Assembly: GCA_964635325.1 (NCBI GenBank)
Contig: CAZWOL010000003.1
Location: forward strand, 11,279-75,278
From: BOG-1112 sp964635325
GTDB lineage: Bacteria; Bdellovibrionota_B; Oligoflexia; Oligoflexales; Bog-1112
Length of the DNA: 64,000 nt
Reading direction: 5' to 3'
In this document: positions 35,729 to 45,061 of the stretch, one piece after another
Position numbering within the stretch: the first letter of the stretch is position 1
How the letters are laid out: every line of letters starts with the position of its first letter
Program-made: the position numbers and the translations under genes
The notes under the pieces: generated by a model
The model's database searches: none
What the model was told of the DNA's origin: nothing
The model's input: the letters and a program-made list of their open reading frames with translations, nothing else

Positions 35729-36964
35729 ATGTTTGCAAAAACTGTTTTTGGGTTGCTTTTGACAATGGGACTGAGCCTACCCGCGCTCTCAAGCTCGACG
35801 CGCATCGATAGCTTTAACTCTACCCAACCTGAAGAAGCAGTTGAGGCGACAAGCTTAGACTTTGTCTCAATACCTTACGATGCAATGCATTACGCTTTTA
35901 CACAGATCCCCAACGCTGTTGCACAAGCAGTTACCACAGATTTCGTAGTTGTAAGTACGCTAGCAATGATGAACGCAGGCTTCCCTGTTCTGGGCCTAAA
36001 TATTCCCCTAGCGATCATCCCTGCATACACAGCTGCTGCTGCTTTAAAACATGTGATCCAATCCACCTGCAATCATATGATTGGTGAACCTTCTGTATTT
36101 TGTGGGTTGATCGGTGGAGCTGCTAAGCATTCATCCCGTAGCTATGCTGTTGGAACAGATCTGCCTCTAGCCATTAAAGGCATCGAAGGTGCAATCGATG
36201 GCAGCAATTACGCAATTGATAGCAAAAACCTCGGCGAACTAAAAAGCAAATGGAATGCCGAAAAGTTTGTCAAAAATGTTTCGGAAAAAAACACATCGGA
36301 AGCATGGGATCAGCTGAGTTCTATTGGCAAGGTCCTAGCGATAGTGACCACAAACGAAGCTTTCAACTCCTTCTTGGACATAGGTATCCGAGCCTTAAGA
36401 GGACAAAAAATTCTGCTTGAACGACCAGGATCAGGAACACTTGTGGGTGGAACACTTGTATTTGCAGCTGTCCGTCTTGGTAAATCAAGTGTAAACGCAT
36501 ATAGACCAAGCCTTCTGGCTATTGCTTTGGCACCGCTTCTTCTGACAACAACCCTCTACACTACCAATGCTTACCTTGCAGAACCGATCCGAGATGGCAT
36601 CATCTCAGCTTCTAAAGATTTAAACATTCATCAACTCATAAGTCCATTTTACAACAGTGCGATGGGTCTTCCTGAGCTCCTCAGCTCAGGACTATCAGCA
36701 ACACCGATCCGAGATGGCATCATCTCAGCTTCTAAAGATTTAAACATTCAACTCATAAGTCCATTTTACAACAGTGCGATGGGTCTTCCTGAGCTCCTCA
36801 GCTCAGGACTATCAGCAACACAGGTAGCTACGAGTGCACACATCATTGAGCCAGGACAAGCTCTGTTCTCATCTCTTATCAACCATCTCAGCAACTTAAT
36901 GAACTACACCTACTCTTCACCTTACCCTGCTGATGTCAAATTTCCTCTGAACCCAGAATTCTAG
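35729..36964 (+). CDS. Secreted protein of unknown function with internal 39/40-residue duplication
   Basis: 411 residues. Signal peptide MFAKTVFGLLLTMGLSLPALSS. The body has several hydrophobic helices (VVVSTLAMMNAGFPVLGLNI, LLAIALAPLLLTTTLY). Around residues 286-364 a segment starting PIRDGIISASKDLNI is present twice, because 120 bases of DNA are duplicated in tandem almost perfectly. The ATG at 35729 has GGAGA upstream; the overlapping GTG at 35726 is possible. No family recognised. The hydrophobic profile suggests membrane association or insertion into a target membrane. Confidence 0.7.
   Translation: MFAKTVFGLLLTMGLSLPALSSSTRIDSFNSTQPEEAVEATSLDFVSIPYDAMHYAFTQIPNAVAQAVTTDFVVVSTLAMMNAGFPVLGLNIPLAIIPAYTAAAALKHVIQSTCNHMIGEPSVFCGLIGGAAKHSSRSYAVGTDLPLAIKGIEGAIDGSNYAIDSKNLGELKSKWNAEKFVKNVSEKNTSEAWDQLSSIGKVLAIVTTNEAFNSFLDIGIRALRGQKILLERPGSGTLVGGTLVFAAVRLGKSSVNAYRPSLLAIALAPLLLTTTLYTTNAYLAEPIRDGIISASKDLNIHQLISPFYNSAMGLPELLSSGLSATPIRDGIISASKDLNIQLISPFYNSAMGLPELLSSGLSATQVATSAHIIEPGQALFSSLINHLSNLMNYTYSSPYPADVKFPLNPEF
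36584..36820. repeat. Near-perfect 120/117-base tandem duplication inside a CDS
   Basis: Copy one spans 36584-36703, copy two 36704-36820. They start ccgatccgagatggcatcat and end gactatcagcaaca. The only difference noticed is one extra CAT codon in copy one (CATCAA against CAA), which keeps the frame. Such identity implies a very recent event, or an assembly artefact at a repeat. Confidence 0.92.
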
Positions 36965-36971
36965 AAATTTC

Positions 36972-37064
36972 AGGTGACAGCAGTGTCGAGCCGCTTCCTT
37001 GATTCCTTACGCGCTGTAACCTCTAGTGCACCAAAGGAACCTTGATGTCAGGAAACTGTCACCT
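36972..37064. other. Inverted repeat in 270-base intergenic region
   Basis: AGGTGACAG (36972-36980) pairs perfectly with CTGTCACCT (37056-37064), which is followed by TTTCCTTCCTTTT. It lies just after the stop of the duplicated secreted gene and could be a large-loop terminator. Downstream, AACCAAA (37117-37123) and TTTGGTT (37128-37134) form a further 7-base stem. The rest of 36965-37234 shows no gene. Confidence 0.35.
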
Positions 37065-37234
37065 TTTCCTTCCTTTTAATCCATTCCCGTTGTGTTTTTA
37101 GCGGCTTGCCTTTAGCAACCAAACTTATTTGGTTATGGTTAGTTTTGAGTGTTGGCTCATGTTTTCAGCAACTCTTCCGAAAGCACTTTTGAGAACCTCA
37201 TTAGGTTTTGCGCTCAAGCGTCCGGAGGCTTTGG

Positions 37235-38101
37235 ATGAAAAAGATCACTCGCGCCCTACTTCCTTTGATTTGGAACCTGCATGCACCGCTCGTGTTTGCA
37301 GATAGCACAACAAATACAAGCAGCAATACCAGCATTGATCCTCTTTCCATGACTCAGGCACAGTTGGAGAAGCTTCCTGCAGCAACGTTAGAGAGCACTC
37401 TGCAAACCTTGCAATCCCAAAATGAGATGGAAAAGAAAACCTGTCGTGAGATTCTTTCTTTCAACACAACGATGTGTGCAAAACGTGCTGCCCTCGAAAC
37501 ACAGTGCATGGCAGAGGCCTATCTCATTCCACCGGTCGGTGCCGACAGTTTGGGATGCACCGAAAATAATGCACCTCCAGTACGCACTCTATCAATCGAA
37601 GCCACTGGGCTTCAGGGTCTGCACTTTCGTCTACGCGCTAACAAAGACTATATTAGTAATGAATTTTCTGAAGGTCTAGGAGCACTCAGCTTTCAACGTA
37701 GTGACAATCAAAGTACTATAATGCCACCACGCTTCAACGAAATCATTACACTCAGCATAATTTCGGTAACAGCCAACTCATCCGTCGATGCACTCGGTCA
37801 AATACGCAGTCCACAGGTGATCACTGACGCGCAACGCAACCTGCTACTGCAAAAAATGAAAATTCGAATCAAAGTCGATGGCAGTTCCATAAGCGATGAT
37901 ACGACAAATGACAACTGGCTCAAAGTTGTGGCTCCAGCTGATGAGAGTGTTCAAACAGAAATGCGCATTGACCCCTACAGCATACTTCGTATTGGCCGGA
38001 ATCCTATGTGCCTCGTAAGCTTGCAAGATATCGATGAGATGCGCCAAGAGTCAAGCAAAGCAAGTGAAACTACGGATTCTACCGGAGGAGATTGCGAATG
38101 A
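37235..38101 (+). CDS. Secreted protein of unknown function (first of a pair)
   Basis: 288 residues. Signal peptide (MKKITRALLPLIWNLHAPLV, then FADS) precedes a Ser/Thr/Asn-rich stretch, a helical segment (QLEKLPAATLESTLQTLQSQ) with Cys pairs, and a beta-rich domain (LSIEATGLQGLHFRLRAN, MKIRIKVDGSSISDD) ending acidic with a terminal CE. The ATG at 37235 has a strong CGGAGG 7 bases upstream. The stop overlaps the next start (ATGA), so this gene and the lipoprotein at 38098 are an operon. Both proteins have a similar late beta domain with short charged loops, so they may be partners. No family recognised. Confidence 0.7.
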   Translation: MKKITRALLPLIWNLHAPLVFADSTTNTSSNTSIDPLSMTQAQLEKLPAATLESTLQTLQSQNEMEKKTCREILSFNTTMCAKRAALETQCMAEAYLIPPVGADSLGCTENNAPPVRTLSIEATGLQGLHFRLRANKDYISNEFSEGLGALSFQRSDNQSTIMPPRFNEIITLSIISVTANSSVDALGQIRSPQVITDAQRNLLLQKMKIRIKVDGSSISDDTTNDNWLKVVAPADESVQTEMRIDPYSILRIGRNPMCLVSLQDIDEMRQESSKASETTDSTGGDCE

Positions 38102-38949
38102 TGTATAGATTACTGAAAAACACATTCATTATTGCAAGTCTCACTGCTAGCTTCGCCTGTGAGAAAAAGACTAGCAAACAATCGAGCAGTGGACTTGCTG
38201 GAATTGCTAATCAAAATGGTTCGACGAGTTTGGACCAATACAACGCATCCACAAACCCTAAGGTTTCGGAAATACTTAAGCTAAAAACTCTAATCGAAAG
38301 TCGACGCCCCAAACTAGAGAGAGCTAAAGATATTCGAGGCAAATTGATGCTCGCACTTATGTCCAACATCGGAGCTGGATGTATGGGTGAGAAAAAAGTT
38401 GACAAGATAGACATCACAATCGATGGTCAAAAAATCAACGACATCGATGTCTCTGCTCTCAAGCAAACAGCTCAATATCTTCCAGAGGCAACAGCTGGTC
38501 AAAGCAACTTCGAATTCACTTTGGGAGACAAAGCAAATCCACCCTTTCTAAGCTTTACAAATAACGAAGCACAAAAACCCATCTTTGTAGCAAATGGACG
38601 CTTCACATATCAAGTACAGAATGCTAATTTTCAACTCAAAGACCTCACCATGATCAGCATCAAAAAAGCGACTCCTGCATATACCAAAACTGATTTTTGT
38701 GGCAGCGGCAAAAACGCTGTCAAAGGCTGTAGCATGGATGCAACCATAAAAGAAGTTGAGCGCTACGAAATGTCAAGTCTGACAATCAAGGTGAATGATA
38801 TTCTTGTCTATCAAAATGGGAACACACATCATATCTTTACAACCAATGCGGGTCCCGAAACTGCAACACAAAATATGATATGGCAAGACAGCAGCCCACA
38901 GTTAAACGATTCCTACCTTCGTGCTATGCAAAGCACACAGTGCAACTGA
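38098..38949 (+). CDS. Lipoprotein of unknown function (second of a pair)
   Basis: 283 residues. Signal ending LTASFAC (Cys about 21) then EKKTSKQSSSG. A helical part (LKTLIESRRPKLERAKDIRG) is followed by a beta-rich domain with KVDKIDITIDGQKINDID and several Cys (FCGSGKNAVKGC). GGAGGAG lies 8 bases before ATG 38098. Its start overlaps the stop of the preceding secreted protein gene, and the two are very likely co-expressed envelope proteins. The IDITIDGQKI strand echoes IRIKVDGSSI in its neighbour. No known family recognised. Confidence 0.7.
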   Translation: MMYRLLKNTFIIASLTASFACEKKTSKQSSSGLAGIANQNGSTSLDQYNASTNPKVSEILKLKTLIESRRPKLERAKDIRGKLMLALMSNIGAGCMGEKKVDKIDITIDGQKINDIDVSALKQTAQYLPEATAGQSNFEFTLGDKANPPFLSFTNNEAQKPIFVANGRFTYQVQNANFQLKDLTMISIKKATPAYTKTDFCGSGKNAVKGCSMDATIKEVERYEMSSLTIKVNDILVYQNGNTHHIFTTNAGPETATQNMIWQDSSPQLNDSYLRAMQSTQCN

Positions 38950-39116
38950 AACCGCACTTACCGCGTCAGGACCGCCTCACTTCAATAAATTCTTGTAGTC
39001 CTAGCTGATCTTTTTTAAGATGCCTACTTGAGGTTACCCTACAGTCTTTGTAGATCAAGTTGTGTTCTAGAACGCAGCCATCACTATCACTGTTCCGATT
39101 ATTCTATGAGGATTTG

Positions 39117-41078
39117 ATGAGACGCTTTCTCTTAGTCGCTAGTTTGGTTTTTGCACATACATCTTTTGCAAAATCATTCACGATTTTTCATACGAACGAT
39201 GAGCACTCTCGTTTTTTGGGCTTTGCTCCTGATTTTGAGTACAACCCAAACACTACGGGAGATGGCACTATCGGTGGGGTTGCAAGGCTTGCCACAATGC
39301 TCAAACAAAAGCGTAAAGCTGCGGAAGCCAAAGGCGCAACGCTGACAGTTGGAGCTGGTGATTTTTCGATGGGCACCCTTTTTCATACCATCACCCGAGA
39401 AAAAGCCGGAGAGCTTCAGCTTCTTAGCATGCTCGGATACGATGCCATCACCTTGGGTAACCACGAGTTTGATTTTGGAGTCAAAGGTCTCTCGCTGATG
39501 ATCGAATCTGCATTGCGTGAGATCGAGTTGCATAAGCTTGGTTCTTTACCACCTATTTTAGCATCCAACCTTGTACTCACTCAGGATGACCCACGCGATG
39601 CAAAATTGCGACAGTTTGTCAAAGATGGAGTGATCAAAACACATACGGTCATCGTCAAAGATGGTATTCGCTTTGGACTCTTTGGCCTGATGGGTTATGA
39701 GGCAAACGAAGTTGCTGCGAACAAAGCTCCCGCGAGCTTTGCGGATCCTATAGAGACCGCAAAAAAAATGGTCAAAATCCTAAGAGAAGATGAAAAAGCG
39801 GATGTTGTTATCTTACTCTCACACGGTGGGGTTGCAAGACCTGACGAAAACTGGATCGGCACAGAGCTACTCACAGTAGGTGATGATGGACATTGGATCG
39901 GCGAAGATATCAACATGGCAGCTAAGGTCAAAGGCATCGATGTTATCATCAGTGGTCACTCACACACACCTCTGCTACAACCCATCGTGATTGGCAAAAC
40001 TCAGATTGTACAGACTGGTTCGGACATTCGCTACCTTGGCGAACTCGCAATGCATTACGAGCCCAAAAATTTGCGAAGCCTAGAATACAAGCTTAACAAA
40101 ATTGACGATCAGATTTTGGGTGATTCTGAAATTACCAAAAAAATCGATGAATTTAAAAAATATATTAATGAGACAAAGCTCAAAGTACTTGATGTCAATT
40201 TCGAACAAGCAACTGCAAAAGTCGATCGCAATCTCACACGTGTGTATACTGACAATACCATAGGCTATTTGCTATCATCAGCGTTCCAAAGTGGTGCTCA
40301 GGCAGATATTGGCTTTTGTCCGGACGGAATCATTCGTGATGATATTTCCAAAGGAAAAAGTGGCATCCAAAGTGTCTCTGATATTTTTCGATTGAGTCCA
40401 CTGGGAATTGGTGAGACCGATGAAGAAGTAGGGTATCCACTTATAAAAATTCATGTGAATGCTAAAGAGCTTAAGCAGGTTCTTGAAGTGCTTCTCTTGG
40501 CCTACAAATTCAAAGGATCCACCTATCATCCACGTTTTGCAGGTATTGAGTTCGACTACAATCCGTATCGTGTGCCACTGGACCGGGTTAGCGAAGCACG
40601 CATCAAGAAAGCGGATGGAACAATGGAAGTCGTTAACTTCCGTGATGAGAATGTGCTCTACAGCATTGGAACAACATCCTATGTCGGGAAGTTTTTTTGG
40701 ATCATCCCAGAGATCAGTATGGGTCTTTTCAAGATCACACCGAAATTTGCAAACGGCAGTCCTATTCTAGACTTCAAAGATGCTGTTGTGCATCGCGCAA
40801 GTGGAGATCTCGCTGGAACTCATGAGTACAAGTCTTGGCTTGCTGTGTTTGACTTCATCAAGACTATGCCTAAGGACCCGGAGCTTGGCATTCCCCTACT
40901 CGCAACCGAAGGTGAGCATCTACGTGCACCAATGATCGAAAACGCAAGCCTCTCTCCAGCGCTGCTGTTCAAAAATGCGACCTGGATTCAGTGGACAGCT
41001 TGTCTGGTCGCTGTTCTTGTTCTTGCTCTGCTTGGACTCTTGGGCAACTTGCTCCGTCGCAAGTTCTGCAGCCGTTGA
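39117..41078 (+). CDS. Exported 5'-nucleotidase/UDP-sugar-hydrolase-type metallophosphatase
   Basis: 653 residues. Signal peptide MRRFLLVASLVFAHTSFAKS. The metallophosphoesterase domain shows FHTNDEHSR (25-32), GAGDF, LGNHEFDFG, LLSHGG and ISGHSHTP, the dimetal ligands of the 5'-nucleotidase family. The C-terminal substrate domain follows (DNTIGYLLSSAFQSGAQADI). A C-terminal transmembrane helix (TACLVAVLVLALLGLLGNLL) with RRKF anchors it in the inner membrane, which is less usual for these soluble or lipid-anchored enzymes. It would dephosphorylate extracellular nucleotides for salvage or act on UDP-sugars. The ATG at 39117 has GAGG 6 bases upstream. Followed by prfC after 54 bases. Confidence 0.9.
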   Translation: MRRFLLVASLVFAHTSFAKSFTIFHTNDEHSRFLGFAPDFEYNPNTTGDGTIGGVARLATMLKQKRKAAEAKGATLTVGAGDFSMGTLFHTITREKAGELQLLSMLGYDAITLGNHEFDFGVKGLSLMIESALREIELHKLGSLPPILASNLVLTQDDPRDAKLRQFVKDGVIKTHTVIVKDGIRFGLFGLMGYEANEVAANKAPASFADPIETAKKMVKILREDEKADVVILLSHGGVARPDENWIGTELLTVGDDGHWIGEDINMAAKVKGIDVIISGHSHTPLLQPIVIGKTQIVQTGSDIRYLGELAMHYEPKNLRSLEYKLNKIDDQILGDSEITKKIDEFKKYINETKLKVLDVNFEQATAKVDRNLTRVYTDNTIGYLLSSAFQSGAQADIGFCPDGIIRDDISKGKSGIQSVSDIFRLSPLGIGETDEEVGYPLIKIHVNAKELKQVLEVLLLAYKFKGSTYHPRFAGIEFDYNPYRVPLDRVSEARIKKADGTMEVVNFRDENVLYSIGTTSYVGKFFWIIPEISMGLFKITPKFANGSPILDFKDAVVHRASGDLAGTHEYKSWLAVFDFIKTMPKDPELGIPLLATEGEHLRAPMIENASLSPALLFKNATWIQWTACLVAVLVLALLGLLGNLLRRKFCSR

Positions 41079-41132
41079 CCAGACGTCCAGACTCCAGTAT
41101 AACGGGCTCCTCCCCCAAATTGGAGTCGCGCT

Positions 41133-42722
41133 TTGAATACTGAGAATGAGATAAAAAAACGGCGAACCTTTGCCATTATTTCCCATCCGGATGCCGGGAA
41201 AACGACAATCACTGAAAAACTATTGCTATATGGCGGAGCCATCCAGATGGCTGGCTCGGTCAAAGCGAAGCGTTCTAAGAAATTTGCAACCTCCGACTGG
41301 ATGGAGCTTGAAAAGCAGCGTGGGATCTCGGTAACGAGCTCCGTCATGAGCTTTCCCTATAAGGGCTGTGCGATCAACTTGATCGACACACCGGGTCACC
41401 AGGACTTTTCTGAGGATACCTACCGAACACTGACTGCAGTTGACAGCGCATTGATGCTGATCGATGCGGCAAACGGGGTAGAAACGCAAACCAAGAAACT
41501 TTTCGAAGTCTGTGCCTTGCGTAAGACACCGGTGATGGCTTTTATCAACAAAATGGACAGGCCGGGTCGAGATCCTTTCTCACTTCTCGAAGAGATTGAA
41601 AAGGTGCTTGGGATCAGTACCTACCCGATGACATGGCCTATCGGTATGGGGGATGAGTTTCGTGGGGTCTATGATCGTCAGACCAAGGAATTTCTGATCT
41701 ACGAACGCGGCGCTGATCGTTCGCGCCGGGTTGAGCTGCAGGGGCTATCGCTATCGAGTCCTTTGGTTGAAAAAGAGCTGGGTGCCGAGCATGCAAAAAT
41801 TTTGCGTGAAGAAATCGAACTGCTCGACATGGCTGGTGAGTCTTTTGATCATGAAGCCTACAGGCTTGGCTTGCTCGCTCCGGTTTTCTTTGGAAGTGCG
41901 CTCAACAATTTTGGTATCGAAACATTGCTTGAGAATATTTCTGCTCTAGCTCCATCTCCTCTGCCTCGACACACGGTGCAGAGAGAGGTGAATTCGTTGG
42001 AATCGAAATTCTCAGGATTTATATTTAAAATCCAAGCAAACATGGATCCTTCGCATCGAGATCGCGTTGCATTCCTACGCATATGTTCAGGAAGCTTTCG
42101 ACGTGACATGAAAGCCTATCACGTTCGTGCAGCACGTTTGATGCGTCTTGGGCGTCCTACGCATTTTATGGCACAGGATCGCAGTTTGGTGGATGAAGCA
42201 TTTGCTGGGGACATTGTCGGGATCCACGATCCAGGTGTCTTTAGAATTGGTGATTCATTAAGTGAAGGTGAGACTCTTAACTTTACGGATATTCCGGTTT
42301 TTGCACCGGAGCATTTCGTGCGTGTGGAGCTTCGCGACCCATTAAAATCGAAGCAGTTGCGTAAGGGCCTAGACCAACTCTCCGAAGAGGGTGCTGTGCA
42401 GGTCTTTAGGCCTCTGCACAACAATGATCAGTACCTCGGGGTTGTAGGTATGCTACAGATCGATGTCGTCAAGTATCGGATCAAAGAGGAGTACGGTGTT
42501 GAGGTCAACATGCGTCCCCTTGCCTATACTGCAGCGCGTTGGGTTTATTCAGAGGATAGAAAAGCTCTAGAGAAATTCATGAACGATGAGGCGCAGCACA
42601 TTGTACTCGACTCACGAGGCAACCCAACTTTGCTCTTAGACTACGACTGGCGCTTAAAGTATCACGAGGAGCGACATCCTGCGTTGAAGTTTGTAAGGAC
42701 AGCTGAAGCGACAGCGGTTTAG
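41133..42722 (+). CDS. prfC: Peptide chain release factor 3
   Basis: 529 residues, full length for RF3, a GTPase that removes RF1/RF2 from the ribosome after termination. The N-terminus has FAIISHPDAGKTTITEKLLL (G1), KQRGISVTSSVM (switch region), LIDTPGHQDFSEDT (G3) and AFINKMDRPGRD (G4). RF3 differs from EF-G by GGAIQMAGSVKAKRSKKFA after G1. The start is TTG at 41133, with TTGGAG 7-8 bases upstream and no earlier ATG in frame. Together with glnS beyond the gap it marks a translation-gene neighbourhood. Confidence 0.95.
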   Translation: MNTENEIKKRRTFAIISHPDAGKTTITEKLLLYGGAIQMAGSVKAKRSKKFATSDWMELEKQRGISVTSSVMSFPYKGCAINLIDTPGHQDFSEDTYRTLTAVDSALMLIDAANGVETQTKKLFEVCALRKTPVMAFINKMDRPGRDPFSLLEEIEKVLGISTYPMTWPIGMGDEFRGVYDRQTKEFLIYERGADRSRRVELQGLSLSSPLVEKELGAEHAKILREEIELLDMAGESFDHEAYRLGLLAPVFFGSALNNFGIETLLENISALAPSPLPRHTVQREVNSLESKFSGFIFKIQANMDPSHRDRVAFLRICSGSFRRDMKAYHVRAARLMRLGRPTHFMAQDRSLVDEAFAGDIVGIHDPGVFRIGDSLSEGETLNFTDIPVFAPEHFVRVELRDPLKSKQLRKGLDQLSEEGAVQVFRPLHNNDQYLGVVGMLQIDVVKYRIKEEYGVEVNMRPLAYTAARWVYSEDRKALEKFMNDEAQHIVLDSRGNPTLLLDYDWRLKYHEERHPALKFVRTAEATAV

Positions 42723-42762
42723 CCTGTGCAGTGGATATCAGCGTCGAAGAGGGAGCACCTGG

Positions 42763-42873
42763 CTAAGCAGGCGNNNNNNNNNNNNNNNNNNNNNNNNNNN
42801 NNNNNNNNNNNNNNNNNNNNNNNNNNNNNNNNNNNNNNNNNNNNNNNNNNNNNNNNNNNNNNNNNNNNNNNNN
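42763..42873. repeat. Dispersed repeat fragment abutting a 100-N gap
   Basis: ctaagcaggcg at 42763-42773 is the left end of the dispersed intergenic repeat, and it runs directly into 100 N (42774-42873). The assembly probably broke because this repeat occurs many times. The actual spacing between prfC and glnS is therefore unknown. No gene is visible in 42723-42939. Confidence 0.7.
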
Positions 42874-42939
42874 GGTCCAGCTTCGACGGATGTTTTAACA
42901 CGAGAGATGCAAACAAAATATATTGAGAGGATCCAAGAT

Positions 42940-44616
42940 ATGGAACACAAACCAACCAATTTTATACGTCAAATCATCGACGAAGATTTAAAAACCGGCA
43001 AACACAAAGCCATCATCACCCGCTTTCCTCCGGAGCCCAATGGTTTTCTGCATGTTGGTCATGCTAAGTCTATCTGTTTGAACTTTGGTATTGCAAAAGA
43101 CTATGCAGGAGCACGTTGCAACTTGCGTTTTGACGATACCAATCCTTACAAAGAAGATCCGATCTACTTCAAAGCGATTAAGGAAGACATCGAATGGTTA
43201 GGCTTTCACTGGGATGGTGAGATCAAGCATGCATCCGATTATTTCACTCAGATTCATGACTATGCTGTTGACCTCATCAAGATGGGCAAGGCCTACGTAT
43301 GCAGTTTGTCCGGTGAGCAGATGCGTGAGCATAGGGGCACTTTGACTGAGGCAGGCAAGGCTAGTCCAGATCGCGAGCGCCCGATTGCTGAGAGCTTAGA
43401 TCTATTCCGACGCATGCGTGCTGGTGAGTTTGCGGACGGGGCCTATACCCTACGCGCAAAGATCGACATGAACTCCGGCAACATCAACATGCGAGATCCC
43501 GTTATATTCCGCATTTTGCGAACCTCTCATCCGATGACGGGGGATGCATGGTGCATTTATCCGATGTATGATTTTGCACACTGCATTTCGGATGCATTGG
43601 AGCATATTACGCATTCGATCTGTACTTTGGAGTTTGAGGACCACCGTCCACTTTATGACTGGATCCTTGAAACTTTACAGACACCTTCGCATCCGCGTCA
43701 GATTGAATTTGCTCGTCTCAATGTCAACTACACCGTTACTAGCAAACGCAAACTGCGTGAGTTAGTAGAAAACAACCATGTCGAATCGTGGGATGATCCC
43801 CGCATGGCAACCATCAGTGGTATGCGTCGTCGTGGTTATACAGCAGAAGGCATCCGTGATTTTTGCAGTCGTATTGGCGTAACCAAAAAAGACACAGTCA
43901 TCGACATCGGTATGCTCGAAGAGTGTGTACGTAACGATCTAAATGAACGTGCTACCCGAGTTTTCGCTGTTTTAGATCCTATCAAAGTGGTTCTAGAAAA
44001 CTTCCCAGAAGGACGCGTTGAAGAATTGAGTGTTCCCAATCACCCACAAAAGCCAGAGATGGGCACACGTTCGGTGTCCATGAGTCGTGAGCTATACATT
44101 GAGCGGGATGATTTCCTTGAGAATGCTCCGAAAGGATTTTTCCGTCTGACCACGGGTGGTGAAGTTCGTCTGCGTTTTTCGTATGTGATTCGTTGTGAGA
44201 AAGTCATTCGCAATGCAGCAGGAGACATCACCGAGTTGCGTTGTACTTATGATCCTGACACTTTGGGCAAGAATCCTGAAGGCCGCAAGGTCAAGGGTGT
44301 TATACACTGGGTTGATGCTCAATCTGCAATCCATGCGACAGTGCGTCTCTATGATCGCTTGTTCACAGTTGCGGATCCTACAGAGAAAGAAAAAGAGGGT
44401 GTTCCCTATACATCTTTTGTCAATCCACAGTCACTAGAAGTACGAGCCAACAGTTTTGTTGAAGCCGCTCTGAAAGACCTAAGTCCGGGTACACACTTCC
44501 AGTTTGAGCGTGTTGGCTATTTTACGGTCGATAAGACGTCTACGTCGGAGCGACCGGTTTTCAATAGGTCGGTTTCACTCAAAGATACGTGGGCTAAAGT
44601 TCAAACGAAAGGATGA
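42940..44616 (+). CDS. glnS: Glutaminyl-tRNA synthetase
   Basis: 558 residues, class I synthetase. PPEPNGFLHVGHAKSICLNF contains the HIGH-type motif (HVGH), LRFDDTNPYKEDP follows, and VTSKRKLREL is the KMSKS-type loop. GLYS-type differences mark it as GlnRS rather than GluRS: PEPNG, and MYDFAHCISDALEHITHSIC. It charges tRNA-Gln directly, so this lineage need not rely solely on GatCAB for Gln-tRNA. ATG 42940 is preceded by GAGAGG; an in-frame upstream ATG at 42907 is weaker. The truncated haemoglobin gene begins 3 bases after its stop. Confidence 0.95.
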   Translation: MEHKPTNFIRQIIDEDLKTGKHKAIITRFPPEPNGFLHVGHAKSICLNFGIAKDYAGARCNLRFDDTNPYKEDPIYFKAIKEDIEWLGFHWDGEIKHASDYFTQIHDYAVDLIKMGKAYVCSLSGEQMREHRGTLTEAGKASPDRERPIAESLDLFRRMRAGEFADGAYTLRAKIDMNSGNINMRDPVIFRILRTSHPMTGDAWCIYPMYDFAHCISDALEHITHSICTLEFEDHRPLYDWILETLQTPSHPRQIEFARLNVNYTVTSKRKLRELVENNHVESWDDPRMATISGMRRRGYTAEGIRDFCSRIGVTKKDTVIDIGMLEECVRNDLNERATRVFAVLDPIKVVLENFPEGRVEELSVPNHPQKPEMGTRSVSMSRELYIERDDFLENAPKGFFRLTTGGEVRLRFSYVIRCEKVIRNAAGDITELRCTYDPDTLGKNPEGRKVKGVIHWVDAQSAIHATVRLYDRLFTVADPTEKEKEGVPYTSFVNPQSLEVRANSFVEAALKDLSPGTHFQFERVGYFTVDKTSTSERPVFNRSVSLKDTWAKVQTKG

Positions 44617-44619
44617 GCC

Positions 44620-44994
44620 TTGAGTCTATACGATGAGATCGGTGGGGATACTATTGCTGAGGCTATTCGTGAATTTTATGCACGAGCAGTAGTTGATCCA
44701 CTGATCGGTCATTTTTTCTTCAATGTGCAAATTGAAGAGCTAATTGCTAAGCAGATTATTTTTTCAGAACGTCTGCTCGGTCGCAAAGATAGTTCTGCAT
44801 CAGAGACACGTGCTCTTAAGGCAGTGCATCATCCCCTAAAGATTCATTCGGTGCACTTTGCACGTCGTCAGAAACTTTTCGCAAGCGTCCTCGAAGAGGT
44901 TGGAGTAGAGGAGCATGCGCGCAAAGCGTGGTTAGAACGTGAGGCACAGCTCAAAGCACTCATCGTGAGTCCGGCAAACTACGATTGCAGGTGA
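44620..44994 (+). CDS. Truncated haemoglobin-like protein
   Basis: 124 residues. LYDEIGGDTIAEAIREFYARAVVDP resembles the B-helix start of group I/II truncated globins (shown in parts: LYDEIGG, REFYARAVVDPLIGHFF). ALKAVHHPLKIHSVHF carries the proximal haem His (about His70) and the HF of the next helix, then LEEVGV. Such proteins bind oxygen or nitric oxide. The start is TTG at 44620 with AAGGA upstream, translationally coupled to glnS. The central part (GRKDSSASETRA) deviates from the usual Gly-motif, so the subgroup is unclear. Confidence 0.75.
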   Translation: MSLYDEIGGDTIAEAIREFYARAVVDPLIGHFFFNVQIEELIAKQIIFSERLLGRKDSSASETRALKAVHHPLKIHSVHFARRQKLFASVLEEVGVEEHARKAWLEREAQLKALIVSPANYDCR

Positions 44995-45003
44995 AGCAGT
45001 CCG

Positions 45004-45033
45004 TCATCCGAACGTAGCAATCCGTTCGGATGA
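45004..45033. terminator. Perfect 11-base hairpin between convergent genes
   Basis: TCATCCGAACG (45004-45014) and CGTTCGGATGA (45023-45033) pair perfectly around an 8-base loop. It lies just after the truncated haemoglobin stop and before the 3' end of folP, which is transcribed towards it, a location expected for a bidirectional terminator. There is no long T-run, so termination strength is uncertain. Confidence 0.55.
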
Positions 45034-45061
45034 GCGTGCACTTTATGCTCGAAGTGAGGAA

